From: Eutreptiella sp. 'Long Island Sound 2002'
Lineage: Eukaryota; Euglenozoa; Euglenophyceae; Eutreptiales; Eutreptiaceae
Assembly: GCA_964036045.1 (NCBI GenBank)
Contig: OZ038385.1
Location: 38,418,808-38,482,807, forward strand
Reading direction: 5' to 3'
Length of the DNA stretch: 64,000 nucleotides
The stretch's first letter is position 1; every line of letters begins with the position of its first letter. Shown here in pieces: positions 22,401-30,100 of the stretch. A program made the translations under genes and the position numbers. The notes beneath the pieces are model-generated. The model worked only from the letters and a program-made list of their open reading frames with translations, was not told the origin of the DNA and did no database searches.

Positions 22401-24889
22401 TGTCTAGGTCCGTTTTGCAGTGCTAGCGCCGTTCCACGGAGGCCGGCTGTCGAGGCCATTGACGTGTGAAGGATCTGGCGGTTGGAGGAACCGACAAGAA
22501 TGTGATGACGGGGAGATGATGCAATTTCGCACAAGAGGTGCTTTGGTGTACGAGACACCAATCGACCAATACGACGAAGCAAGGGTTCGAAGATCACGCA
22601 CCAATAACCAGCAAGTGCACTGCACGGCCGCCACCCGAGGAGCACACCTTTATCTTTCAAGCAGTTGGCCAGGTTCCCGTGCGCTATTGCGTACCGGGCA
22701 TTGATTTGTAGGGCCCGCTCATACATTGCGATGGCATCATCGAGTTGCCCCTGCTCCTTGTACACGTTCCCAAGGTTGGAACACGCGTCGGTGAAGCAGG
22801 GATCGATCTGCAATGCTATGAGGTAATGCTTAACCACTTCCTCTATTCGACCCAAATCCTTCAACACGGCCGCCAAATTGGAGTGGGCATGGGCGTAGTT
22901 GGGTTTGAGCGAAATCGCATGTCGATACATTTGCTCGGCCTCGTGTAGGTAACCAAGGTTCCGCAATGCATTCCCCATGTTGCTAGAAGCAGGTGAGAAA
23001 TGGCATGGGTGCGTGTACAAACCCCAATAAGTTTGGGTCCGGCACCGTTCTTAGTCGAGAAAACGATAGACAATTGCCCCCCTCCCCCCAAAGGAAAATG
23101 TGGGTCCGCGAGCCGGTCCCACACAGTCGTGTGTCTCTTCATTTTTTCTGCTTTCTGTACAAAAAAAGAGGTTTCCTTTGTGTTTCGGCGTGAATTTGAG
23201 GGTTCCCTCTCATGGACCAACCGTTCGGAGGTAGTGAAAAGTGAAAACTAATCACTTACGAGGGGGAAATGACCATGAGCACACGTGGAACATTTCGGTA
23301 ACCGCGGCGACAATAGTTTTCAAAGTTCCCGTGTTTTGTCCCCATCCCGTCCATGCTGCAATTGATCTTTCTTCGCTCCTCGGGTGCATTTGGGATGCCC
23401 CCCCCACCCCCTAGACGCCGCGGGATCTCGTAAGTCAGGCACAAGGAAAAGTGCACCGCATCGTTCCTTAATTTTCGTGCCCACCGTATCAAAGTTCGTC
23501 ACTTTTTGAGCCGTGCCGGAGTCATTGGGTCTCCATTCTACGGACGTGTGCCGGGACTCGGTGTGACTTGTTTTCAATCCCTCATTTCAAAGCATGAGAC
23601 GAGACGAAAACTAGTTTCCCTTGATTTGAAGCCAAAGGAACCTGGGACAACCAAATTGCGATGACTTCAAACCTCAACAATAAACAAAAATACAAATCCA
23701 CGGCATCCTTAATGCTTCCTCTTTATGTCGTGGCCGAAAAGAAACTTTCCAAGTGGGGTTTTTTTTTTCCGAATTTTGGGTATATCTGGCTTGGGACGGG
23801 TTCCAACAACAACAAAAACAATGGTGTGGCTCCCGGAAAGTGCCCTTTGCGGGTGAGCCTACCGTCACTGGGGGGAGGGAGTAGATGCCTTTTCTAGTTT
23901 TTGCGTGCACGCAAAGCCCGACCCAAGCCGACGCTTCCTGTCTAAGAGTGATCCCTTCGCATTGTACAACACCTGACATCACGTGTTGATCGCACCAAGG
24001 ATCCTTTTTGGTTTTTTGAATGACTCTAATTCTCATTGCTTGCCCCGTGAACTGTGGCACCAATTCATGACCCGGAACCGCTTTTCGGTTGAGGCCTATT
24101 CGTCGCGTGTGTAGGAAACTAATAAGAAACATCAATTTGTGACTCATGTGGTTCTACTCACTCGTGGAACACAAGAGGTTGAACGGCATACGCACGTCGG
24201 GGTGAAAAACGCCCAAGCAAGAGTAAACCCCTTCGACCATGCAATGGTTCCTACTTTTTTGTCGCTGCGAACCTTGTCGGCGTGGGGTAGGGGATGGGGG
24301 GCTATTTCAGCCCATGACAAGATGAGGAGACGTTCATTTGCATAGAAAAACGATCAAGGAGGAACGTGCACAATGGCCTTGCGTGACCTATAAGCATCTG
24401 CAAAGCCGCGATCAGCTTCGATCGCGCGGCAATAGTACGTGATGGCAGCTTGATCATCTCCTTGTTCCAAATAAATGTTGCCGAGGTTACCCAAAGCTGC
24501 CGCAAAATTTGGACGGAGTTTGATGGCTTGGTTTAGGGCCTGGATAGCGGCTTCCAACCTTCCCGGAAGGTGTTTGAGTGCATTCGACATGTTGTTAAAC
24601 ATATCGGCGTTCTTGGGCTCCACTTGTAGTCCCAATGCATACGTCGCCACTGCTTCCTCCTGACGATGACGCGTGTGCAAAAAGCACTCAAAGACACGGA
24701 GCTGACGATTCCTCCTAACGATAACGGAGCTGGCGACGACGGCGCGGGAATACGAGGGCAAGGTAAGTGCAACCGCGGAAAAAGGAATACTCATACGTAG
24801 TGTCCCTCGTGTGCTAGGGCAATGGCAATGTTGTTGCACGCATTTGCAGTCAAAGTCACTTCTTGGGGAGACGATTCGGAATCGGCCAT
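1646..24889 (-). CDS. OGT: O-GlcNAc transferase (OGT/SEC family), 10 exons, 3' end outside window
   Basis: Enzyme that transfers GlcNAc from UDP-GlcNAc to Ser/Thr of nuclear and cytosolic proteins. I joined ten exons (24797-24889, 24388-24659, 22648-22982, 21632-21948, 19659-19817, 16243-16381, 9121-9275, 5893-6109, 3028-3153, 1646-1819). All introns are GT-AG and the phases agree, giving about 662 residues. Residues 10 to about 325 form nine TPRs against about 13 in human OGT. The GT41 catalytic half follows: QPHHGLIYPL linker, SSDFGDHP (His equivalent to human His498), LNGYTKGARNE, LRPAPIQ, FNQLYK (Lys842 equivalent) and NGHTT (UDP-binding His920-Thr-Thr). The start MADSESSPQ is chosen because it runs straight into TPR1. 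Exon 10 stops at LWAG, so roughly the last 100 residues lie left of base 1. Introns are 0.14 to 7.0 kb. A small exon between exons 4 and 5 could have been missed, since that linker is shorter than in human. Confidence 0.93.
2343..2382. repeat. (AGGC)n microsatellite
   Basis: A run of about seven GGCA/AGGC tetranucleotides within OGT intron 9. Confidence 0.85.
3028..3153 (-). CDS. OGT: OGT exon 9 (catalytic C-lobe, FNQLYK)
   Basis: Acceptor CAG, donor GTGTGT, phase 1 at both ends. DKFIFACFNQLYKITPEIW and APDSVLWLLRFPP match the human FNQLYKIDP and VPNSVLWLLRFP. The Lys of FNQLYK is the equivalent of human Lys842, a UDP-GlcNAc contact. Confidence 0.94.
4351..4380. repeat. (TG)n(CG)n microsatellite
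   Basis: Alternating purine-pyrimidine run, TG repeats followed by CG repeats, in OGT intron 8. Compound TG/CG tracts recur near 36800 and 43320. Confidence 0.85.
4621..4740. repeat. Dispersed repeat family H, copy 1
   Basis: About 110 bp, clearly similar by eye to 57527-57640. Shared landmarks in order: TGTTGCTGCCACAAC versus TGTTGTTCCCGCAAT, GTGGAATTTGG, TTTTCTGGT-GTCCATG, and TGTGAT-TGGGGCTGGGG. No coding potential is seen. Confidence 0.65.
5735..5830. repeat. Dispersed repeat family F, copy 1
   Basis: The core TTTTCCCGCTTTGGTCACTT followed by TGGTCTTGGGGG and long G and C runs recurs at 56600-56705 in the same orientation and inverted at 44440-44560 and 45395-45545. It ends in homopolymeric G and C tracts. 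Confidence 0.7.
5893..6109 (-). CDS. OGT: OGT exon 8 (catalytic core)
   Basis: Acceptor CAG, donor GTCTGC, phase 0 in and phase 1 out. It encodes VSYMGFAGTMGADWIDYLIT and YTEKIARMPHSYFVNDH, matching the human GYPGTSGALFMDYIITD and YSEKLAYMPHTFFIGDH. The insert found in animal OGT between the two catalytic lobes is absent: the exon runs straight to MLGLPQ. Confidence 0.93.
6390..6440. repeat. (CACACC)n/(CA)n microsatellite
   Basis: CA-rich repeat in OGT intron 7, the first of a cluster of CA tracts running to about 7485. Confidence 0.85.
6790..6886. repeat. Two (CA)n microsatellite tracts
   Basis: CA runs at about 6791-6812 and 6855-6884, separated by unique sequence, in OGT intron 7. Confidence 0.85.
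7190..7485. repeat. (CA)n and (CACAGA)n/(GA)n microsatellites
   Basis: A CA tract at about 7193-7215, then at about 7410-7485 a compound CACAGA, CA and GAGA tract. Like the other tracts in this intron, CA lies on the plus strand, so GT is on the OGT coding strand. Confidence 0.85.
7757..7970 (+). mobile_element. TIR element family B (MITE-like), copy B1
   Basis: The 214-bp segment begins GGGATGCATTAGAAGGG and ends with the inverted counterpart, CCCTTCCAATGCATCCC. The interior has several GCGGTTAG/GCGGTTGG motifs and the landmark GTTACTGTCGGTTACAAATG. Related copies are at 17739-17936 and 43998-44250. No protein is encoded. C runs flank both ends, so a target duplication cannot be read. Confidence 0.75.
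8901..8988 (-). tRNA. tRNA-like sequence (Ser/Leu-sized) or SINE head, probably not functional
   Basis: The 88-nt minus-strand segment starts GTGCCCG and ends GGGGCAC, giving six acceptor base pairs. It contains a box-A-like TGGCCAAGC and a clean box B, GAGTTCGAGTCCC, with T-stem pairing. The length suits a long-variable-arm tRNA. The D-arm is displaced by a few bases and the anticodon arm does not fold convincingly, so a tRNA pseudogene or tRNA-derived SINE is likelier than a working tRNA. A partial relative of the T-arm is at about 17253-17272. Confidence 0.45.
9121..9275 (-). CDS. OGT: OGT exon 7 (catalytic N-lobe)
   Basis: Acceptor CAG, donor GTGTGC, phase 1 in and phase 0 out. IHILINLNGYTKGARNE and VFVLRPAPIQ are near-identical to the human NMNGYTKGARNE and ALRPAPIQ motifs. 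It lies downstream of the 7-kb intron that holds the minisatellite. Confidence 0.94.
9583..9735 (-). mobile_element. Family A element, 5'-truncated copy A7 (inverted)
   Basis: Read on the minus strand it ends ACGGAATGTCACGCAGGGGGG, the shared terminus of family A. It carries the upstream landmarks CACCAACCACCGGGCTCCG and GCAGCGGCCGACA. It is more diverged than the copies at 34-50 kb and lacks the 5' three-quarters of the long copies. Confidence 0.75.
9867..14640. repeat. 40-bp minisatellite, about 119 copies
   Basis: The unit contains GCCATCAAGGGCCTAGAGG, then ACACGAGTATGATATAGAA, and repeats every 40 bp for 4.77 kb inside OGT intron 6. Register is broken only by a degenerate 10-bp-longer unit near 10861-10920 and a 4-bp loss near 11857. 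The right half (about 12900-14640) shows longer-period repeats of unit variants, such as CATCAACGGCCTAGAGCAC followed by ACACCAGCCAGCAAGGG. There are no unique spacers, so this is not CRISPR. Confidence 0.97.
14641..15831. other. OGT intron 6 sequence, nothing recognised
   Basis: Unique-looking intron sequence between the minisatellite and the duplicated segment. No coding signal or repeat from the other families is seen here. Confidence 0.5.
15832..16068. repeat. Direct duplication flanking OGT exon 6, copy A
   Basis: About 237 bp, near-identical to 17422-17665 in the same orientation, from CTGGACCCGCTCTTGCCGCT to GCCATGCCTGATCCCC. Exon 6 of OGT lies between the two copies. Confidence 0.9.
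16243..16381 (-). CDS. OGT: OGT exon 6 (catalytic N-lobe, SSDFGDHP)
   Basis: Acceptor CAG, donor GTTGTT, phase 0 in and phase 1 out. It encodes SSDFGDHPLSQLMQSVFEMH and then FEIFGYALAHHAG. The His of DFGDHP aligns with the catalytically important His498 of human OGT. The second His of that stretch (human SHLMQS) is Gln here. Two copies of a direct repeat flank this exon. Confidence 0.92.
16695..16953 (+). mobile_element. hAT-type MITE, copy 1
   Basis: This 259-bp element has terminal inverted repeats: CAGGGCTGTCGTTCAG at the left, and CTTAAGGACAGCCCTG at the right. Flanking 8-bp sequences GCATGTGC (16687-16694) and GTATGTAC (16954-16961) match at six positions with two transitions. An 8-bp duplication with CAGGG ends is the hAT superfamily hallmark. 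The interior holds a (GGCGGTTG)n minisatellite at about 16820-16890. It encodes no protein, so it would need a hAT transposase elsewhere. The element at 31458-31710 aligns in inverted orientation. Confidence 0.85.
17422..17665. repeat. Direct duplication flanking OGT exon 6, copy B
   Basis: Second copy of the segment at 15832-16068, with a small insertion (about 7 bp, containing TTTTCATCCG) where the first copy is continuous. Confidence 0.9.
17739..17936 (-). mobile_element. TIR element family B, copy B2
   Basis: It starts GGGATGCGTTGGAAGGGG and ends CCCTTCCCTTCTATGTCCC, the right end having lost about three bases of the inverted repeat. Internal landmarks CATTTGTAACCGACAGTAACC and CAACCTCCTCCAACCGCC are the reverse complement of those in copy B1. 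Confidence 0.72.
18700..18760. repeat. Poly-G tract
   Basis: An uninterrupted run of at least 14 G within OGT intron 5. It is one of dozens of comparable G or C runs of 10-17 in the window (for example 19549, 20761, 29143, 39131, 44891). Confidence 0.7.
19659..19817 (-). CDS. OGT: OGT exon 5 (linker into catalytic domain)
   Basis: The 53 codons are phase 0 at both ends (acceptor CAG, donor GTACAG). The segment EGMTPSIQPHHGLIYPL matches the conserved OGT linker, where human reads SVHPHHSMLYPL. The spacer from exon 4 is shorter than in human, so a small exon between them may be missing from this model. Confidence 0.88.
21632..21948 (-). CDS. OGT: OGT exon 4 (TPR7-TPR9 and cap)
   Basis: Acceptor CAG, donor GTATGG, phase 1 in and phase 0 out. 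It carries LVEDARRHYLLAIECDENF, SNLGNLLKDQGQ and SNMASTYKDANCIEEA. It closes with PDALSDLVHCLTLVCCW, the counterpart of the human PDAYCNLAHCLQIVCDW cap after the last TPR. Confidence 0.92.
22648..22982 (-). CDS. OGT: OGT exon 3 (TPR4-TPR7)
   Basis: Acceptor TAG, donor GTGTGC, phase 2 in and phase 1 out. The repeats read SNMGNALRNLGYLHEAE, SNLAAVLKDLG, SNLGNVYKEQGQLDDA and GNLANCLKDK: four consecutive TPR helix-A signatures at 34-residue spacing. Confidence 0.92.
24388..24659 (-). CDS. OGT: OGT exon 2 (TPR1-TPR3)
   Basis: Acceptor CAG, donor GTCACG, phase 0 in and phase 2 out. It encodes EEAVATYALGLQVEP, then two full TPRs with the usual NMSNALKHL and NLGNIYLEQGD helices. It ends at FADAY, and the last codon is completed as Ser in exon 3. 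Confidence 0.9.
24797..24889 (-). CDS. OGT: OGT exon 1 (start codon, first half of TPR1)
   Basis: The 31 codons begin MADSESSPQEVTL and end ALAHEGHY. The donor is GTATGA, phase 0. Exon 2 continues with EEAVATYALGLQ, completing a normal TPR, which supports this start. Intron 1 is 137 bp. Confidence 0.85.
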
Positions 24890-25412
24890 GGCCAAAAGCC
24901 CTGGAAAAGGATGAGGGGGTAATGGGAAATCGTAACCACGAAGGACGGTTTTCGTTCAATTTTCGTTGTGTCACAAGCTCTAGAGTCGAATAGTCTTCCT
25001 CGGATGCATATGGTGTGTTCAACATTTCGTACTCGTCGTATTTCACATCCAGACGTGTGCACAAATATGGGGGCATGTGGAAGATGGGTACCCTCCGCTT
25101 TTCCAAATCCACTAGCACACGCGAAACGCACCGCGAGCGGGTGCCACCAATGTTCTCCATTTCTCCTTCTCAAAAGAACAAAATCCGACCAAATTACCAA
25201 GGTCCCCACCGCAAATGGGCCGGTATGGTATCGTGGTGTATCACATTGAGCTCCGGGAGCAAATATGAGACGGGGGTCTGAGCCTTTGTTTGGAGACCAC
25301 ACGTTTAACACTGGGCGGGGCGGGGGGGCATGCAAACCACCAACACACATAGCAAGAAGCACGGGGATCCATCGTGTGTGTTCAAGCTCAACCTTCGCAT
25401 TATGTTGCGTTC

Positions 25413-25484
25413 TCTCGTTTATGTAGACTCACCCGTAAGGTCTATTGCTCTCGTTTATGTAGACTCACGTGTAAGGTCTATTGC
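25413..25484. repeat. 36-bp tandem duplication
   Basis: Two head-to-tail copies beginning TCTCGTTTATGTAGACTCAC and ending GTAAGGTCTATTGC. Only a couple of positions differ. Confidence 0.85.
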
Positions 25485-25863
25485 AAAGCCGGTACGCATG
25501 CCAAAGCTTAGTCATTAACAGCGTAAGCAGGCTTTATGCCTCACAAGCTCGTACTTTCGGAATCTTGGAAACTTCAAGCATGTAGACTGGTAATTGAGCC
25601 TTGGCTTTAATCGCAAGAGCACCACGTAAGGTAAACCTTACGGCGGTGCTTCGTCTGGGATTCTGCAGCAGCTTCGGCTAAATTACCGATCAGATAGGCA
25701 GATTTTTGCAAACCCCCGATGGCGGATAGGCAGGCATCAATTGAACTGATCAATTGAATTGAAAATTGAATTGAAACAGATGGTCACCCCGCGGCCGGGG
25801 AAGGATTTGCCAACGGCTTTCCAAAGTCCTAACACAGCCCCTTTAATATACCCAGGGGCATGA

Positions 25864-25936
25864 ATGTGCCGGCACATGGAACCCACAATGTGCCGGCACA
25901 TTGTGACACAAACCCACAATGTGCCGGCACATTGTG
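25864..25936. repeat. Cluster of perfect palindromes around GTGCCGGCAC
   Basis: A 14-bp palindrome ATGTGCCGGCACAT at 25864-25877 is followed by two 22-bp perfect palindromes (25884-25905 and 25915-25936), each with CACAATGTGCC as the left arm, at 31-bp spacing. A half site ACAATGTGCC follows. The layout suggests multiple binding sites for a dimeric protein or a transposon end. Confidence 0.85.
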
Positions 25937-26077
25937 ACACAATGTGCCATCAATTAGTTCGAAAGGATGGCAACCCATCTACCAAAAAAAAAACCAAACA
26001 AGCTGTATACACCTGCCCAGTGGGCCAGTTTTCACCAATGACTGCCACATGTTCCCAATGCAATGTCCCCAGGCAAC

Positions 26078-26950
26078 TCAGTTCCCCCCCCCACGGCTCC
26101 CACACCCCCAACTACCACGGGTTTGACCAAAAGCAGGAGGAAAGGGACATGCGCGTAGCCCGCCCTTGTTGCTCACCAAGCAAAACCGATACACTTGAGC
26201 TGATGCATAGCAATTGAAATTTGTTGCCTTCCACAAAGTCAGCAAATCCTGCTCTGTCAACGGTGGAGTTTCTTGCTTGTGGGGGTTCTGCTGAAGCCAC
26301 CAAAATCTGTACCTTCGGACGGCGGCTGAGGCAAACCTGTAGAACTTGGGCAAGGTGTACTGCGAATTGGGGTACAGCTTTTTTGGTTCACGCTGGTTGT
26401 AAATGTTCATGATGGCATTGAGATATGTGATGAATGACTTGGGAGTTAACCTGTAGATTTTGATTTTCTTTCCATCCACCTGCAAAGCTGCGCCTATGGA
26501 CTGCCGGTACTGCAAAATCTCCTCTTTCTCATGATCCAAATCCTTTAGCGAGTGTTCTGAAAGCACAAATCTGCTCCATGCCAAGAAAAAGTCGTCGCAA
26601 CTGTTGAACTCAAATTTCAGCAAGTCTGCTGCCTCGAGGAAAAACTGCAAGCATTTGAACGCAACAGTGAACCCAACAGCGTAGTCGTCGAGCTCACCAT
26701 CGTCGAAAAACTCACCCATGAAGACTCCATCTTCATTCGAACCTGCATTGTACTGTTCTGCCCCGTATTGCCCATCCTTGAGTCGGCTGATACTGGCCAA
26801 GAACTCCTTAATTGGCGGTGGTGGAGGAAGCTTTAGGTGGTCGATTTTCTTGACCGCCTTCGCCATTGCTACAGGGCTACAGTGATGCGACGAAATCGTG
26901 GGCATAAGCCAGCATGCATCGGTCAATTGATCTAATTTCGGCACATTCAT
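26078..26950 (-). CDS. Unrecognised protein, possible Crypton-like tyrosine recombinase N-terminal part
   Basis: Open frame of 290 residues from MNVPKLDQL; the same frame reaches an ATG at 27049, but that lies inside the hairpin. Composition is protein-like: charged, with alternating helices such as LKFEFNSCDDFFLAWSRFVL and SFITYLNAIMNIYNQREPKK. It also has TPPLTEQDLLTLWKATNF. The order of a helical SAM-like region, a basic stretch (AAVRRYRFWWL) and an LTEQDLLTLW motif resembles the N-terminal half of Crypton recombinases. No catalytic Arg-His-Arg-Tyr set is visible. A GTGAGC donor at 26176 after YRFCL suggests the frame continues in another exon. Domain call tentative; coding status fairly likely. 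Confidence 0.5.
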   Translation of the reverse strand: MNVPKLDQLTDACWLMPTISSHHCSPVAMAKAVKKIDHLKLPPPPPIKEFLASISRLKDGQYGAEQYNAGSNEDGVFMGEFFDDGELDDYAVGFTVAFKCLQFFLEAADLLKFEFNSCDDFFLAWSRFVLSEHSLKDLDHEKEEILQYRQSIGAALQVDGKKIKIYRLTPKSFITYLNAIMNIYNQREPKKLYPNSQYTLPKFYRFASAAVRRYRFWWLQQNPHKQETPPLTEQDLLTLWKATNFNCYASAQVYRFCLVSNKGGLRACPFPPAFGQTRGSWGCGSRGGGN

Positions 26951-26982
26951 GCCCCTCGATATATTAAAATTCAAAAAAAACT

Positions 26983-27060
26983 GCTCCTTAGTGGCATGTT
27001 GCGGGACAAAATTCCGGCCTAGCGGCCGGCATTTTGTACCCGGCAACATGCCACAGGAGC
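26983..27060. repeat. 78-nt near-perfect hairpin between divergent ORFs
   Basis: Left arm 26983-27019 and right arm 27024-27060 pair over about 36 positions with a 4-nt loop and a few bulges. The arms read GTGGCATGTTGC, then GGGACAAAATTCCGGCC, against their complements. It separates the minus-strand ORF from the plus-strand start codon at 27109. It may be a transposon end or a bidirectional regulatory structure. Confidence 0.85.
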
Positions 27061-27108
27061 GGTTTCTTGAATCTAGAAATTCAAAAGTTGTTGGATGACC
27101 TGTCTCCG

Positions 27109-27160
27109 ATGGGGCGGGTTGTGGGCCTGGGCCTGTGTTTCATCCTTGGGCTCATTACAG
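27109..27160 (+). CDS. Di-cysteine gene exon 1 (start, signal peptide)
   Basis: ATG followed by GRVVGLGLCFILGLIT, a strong signal peptide core. The donor is ACAG|GTAGTA, phase 1. The 71-bp intron ends TTACAG at 27231, and joining gives GACGQSSSF. Confidence 0.75.
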
Positions 27161-30100
27161 GTAGTATTTATTGCAGCTCTTTCGTTTCACCTCTGCAAGC
27201 ACGCATCAATGTTTCTGCTGATTCCTTACAGGTGCTTGCGGACAAAGCTCAAGCTTTCCTCGTACACAAACCATAGCGGGTATCGATTCGGAGGACCTTT
27301 TTACAACTCCCGCGGACGAGGATAATGCGCACTCCCCATGGCTTGGCCCGTTGTCATCCACTAGCCAAAAGCCGATATCCTATCGAACTGCTTATTTTTC
27401 TTTTTGGAATACGTTGTCTGGCAACGTTGGGACAAGCCCCGGCACTACTACCCTCGACATCACATTCGTGCAAACTTTGAGCTCATCACAAGGTGGTGGT
27501 TGGCAAATCAAATTGGAAGCCCCGTACTTGGAGATCGATGAATATAGCTGCTCAGAGTATGGTCCTCCATTGGTCGAGAACATGTCATGTTGTGCTCTAT
27601 TGAATTAGAAATGTTCCCGCTTGGTGAGATGACCGGGGCAAAGGAGGTAGTTCAGAGCTCCCGAATGTTTGTACGGGAATTTTGTTTGCGGAGGTATCGA
27701 TAAGATCGTTGGATTGGCTTCACGTTGCTTGCGTCGCATTTGCTTTCGTTCCATCTTCGCTAGCTTCGCATTCATGCATTCGCTTTGATAGTACCACCGC
27801 AAGTGCTTTGGGAAATTGTCGTTGCAACGTGCAAACTAGCGACAACCCAAGGTACACGTATTCGGTGAATGGGAGCACCATCGACCAAATTGCGGACGGC
27901 AGTGGCACGAATACCATACAGGTGTGCGAACTTGTGAGCGTAGTTGTTTGGTCACGTGAGTTTGTATCGCATGGCTGTATGGTTGTGTTTGCCGAGAGGG
28001 CCGTTTGCCGACGAGCATAAGGCCCATGGTAGCGGTTTTCGGATGCCGCGGACGTGAGCAACACTATGCCGACATTTGCGGTTTACGTAAAAAAGGGACT
28101 CCTAGAAGGCGGGAGGTAAGGAGTGTGTTGCATCCTTCAATGGATAATTGGTATTCGTCCCGTTTGAATCGGTTCATCGTTTGCGCAAACGTGTCCGCAT
28201 TCTTGTGTGGGAAACCGCCGGGAACACAAATTCCCTTAACCAATTACGACGGTAACCTTAACCTTCACATATGATTCTAGATGTAGCGTGACTGTAATGC
28301 ATGCATTTTGGAACATCATGGAGGCCAATCGTCATGGTCGGGGTATCCGGAGGCGATGCGCTTTGCTCGGTCTTGGTCTTCGTTGCAGTTCACAATACCG
28401 ACTTGGGTGTATTTCCCGCACCAACCGTATGAGTACCAAAACCCTTACATGAGAACGTATCGCAAGCTGTGTCTCATGGTAAGTCTGCAACCGCGTGCAA
28501 TCTCGTGCATTTGCATTTGGTGGTTCTTGGCGTTGGATATGATCTACGCAAGTGCAATGGGGTCCTACCTTTCCACCCAAGCTAGTCTACCTCACTCCTC
28601 TCCCTTGAGAGCATGAGCAAGGGGGGAGGGGCGTACAACATGCGAACAACAATCAAAATGCATCTAGCATGGGTGTCCTTTTTCCTCGCCCCCCTCCATC
28701 TCATCTGATCTACGGAGGCCTCCTTCCTCTTTATTTTGCAACCGTCGGAAAATTGCATTCAAAGAGGGACGTTGGTCGTTAGTCGAGAGGTCCTACGCAC
28801 TCGAGTGTGGAAATGAGCACGGAAATGGCCGTTTGAATTCCAAATCCCTTTCGTTGTTGCGAACAAAGGTCTTGAGTTGGAACCGTTGCAAGACTTTGGG
28901 TACAAATTATTTTTCTTTTGATGCACAATGCATCATTTGTCGCGGGGATGTGCCAATGTGGGGCCTCAAAAACGCCTTGAGTTGGCAAAGGCTCGGCTTT
29001 GCTCGAAGCAATACGTGCTCCATTCCTCTCCGCACAATTATCGGCTAGACCAGGCACCCCATACACGCTCAATAGCCCATGGTGAGGCCGCTTTGTCGTG
29101 TTTGCGGCGGGAAACCGCCATACATAAGAAAATCGTGTGTGCGCGGGGGGGGGGGGGGGGGGCTTGTTGCACCCCCCCCCAAGATATGCAGTGGGTTCTA
29201 CTCTTGCATCGCCCCTCCTTCCCACTTTATGTTGTGTGACTTTTGAGTGGGCAAGCCAGTCTCTTGGGAGGTGGCTGTGTTAAACACGGTAAGCTACCAA
29301 AGGTTCCATTCCATTCCATTCCAAAGCGGCCATTCTAGTATTGCATGGGATGTGTTATCTCATCAGCCGAGCGGCTTGGTCACCCGCAACACTTTTTGAT
29401 GCCGTGCGATATGCGTGTCGACAACAAGCCCCCCCTCGCCACTCCCCCTTGGTAAGTGCGTAGCTCCGTCCACAATTAATGTCAGTTTGCTACCTTGTGC
29501 ATATTTGTGCCTGAAACATGCTGTGTGTTGAGTTGGAAGCAAACTGCTCTCGACAGGTGCCGACTGTGCATGTTGTGTTTTCGCCTCGAAACCACACCCT
29601 GGGTAGATTTTGAAGAGACCCTCAAGGTAGAAAGAGGACAACCACGACCAAGTGCCTCAGCAGAACGGGCTTCAAGGCCCACGGGAGACTCGTTCACAGG
29701 TACCCGCCGCAATGGGCGGCCAGACCTTGCCCTCCGCCCCCATCCCTGCCTTTGCATTTTTGGGTGCGGTGTCGGAGTGCTCGAAGTGCACGTGAGCGCT
29801 GGTGCATGGCACTTCCTTAACTGCCGCGCAGGAACCGTCTGGAGGCTACGGCAGTTGGATAGACACCACGGTGTGGATTGCCGTGGTATATGCCTGCAAC
29901 GGGACCTACCCCTGTGGCACGGTTGACACCTCGGTCCTCGGCTATGTATGTCTTCACTCTACCACCCTTGTCGAGGGACTGATCCATGGGTGATTTAGGC
30001 TGAGGCTGCAAGTTTGGGGTCGTCAACCGTGTGTAACGGGACCGGCAATTGGGGAATTCCGGCTGAAATCGGTTGTCGTAGAGGATCTTCGGGGTGCAAT

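Larger units (their letters stand above)
24890..26077. other. Intergenic region upstream of OGT
   Basis: Lower-GC sequence upstream of the OGT start. It contains a 36-bp tandem duplication (25413-25484), a short inverted repeat CGTAAGGTAAACCTTACG near 25626, and the palindrome cluster at 25864-25936. OGT promoter elements probably lie here, but none is recognisable; dinoflagellates generally lack a standard TATA box. Confidence 0.4.
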
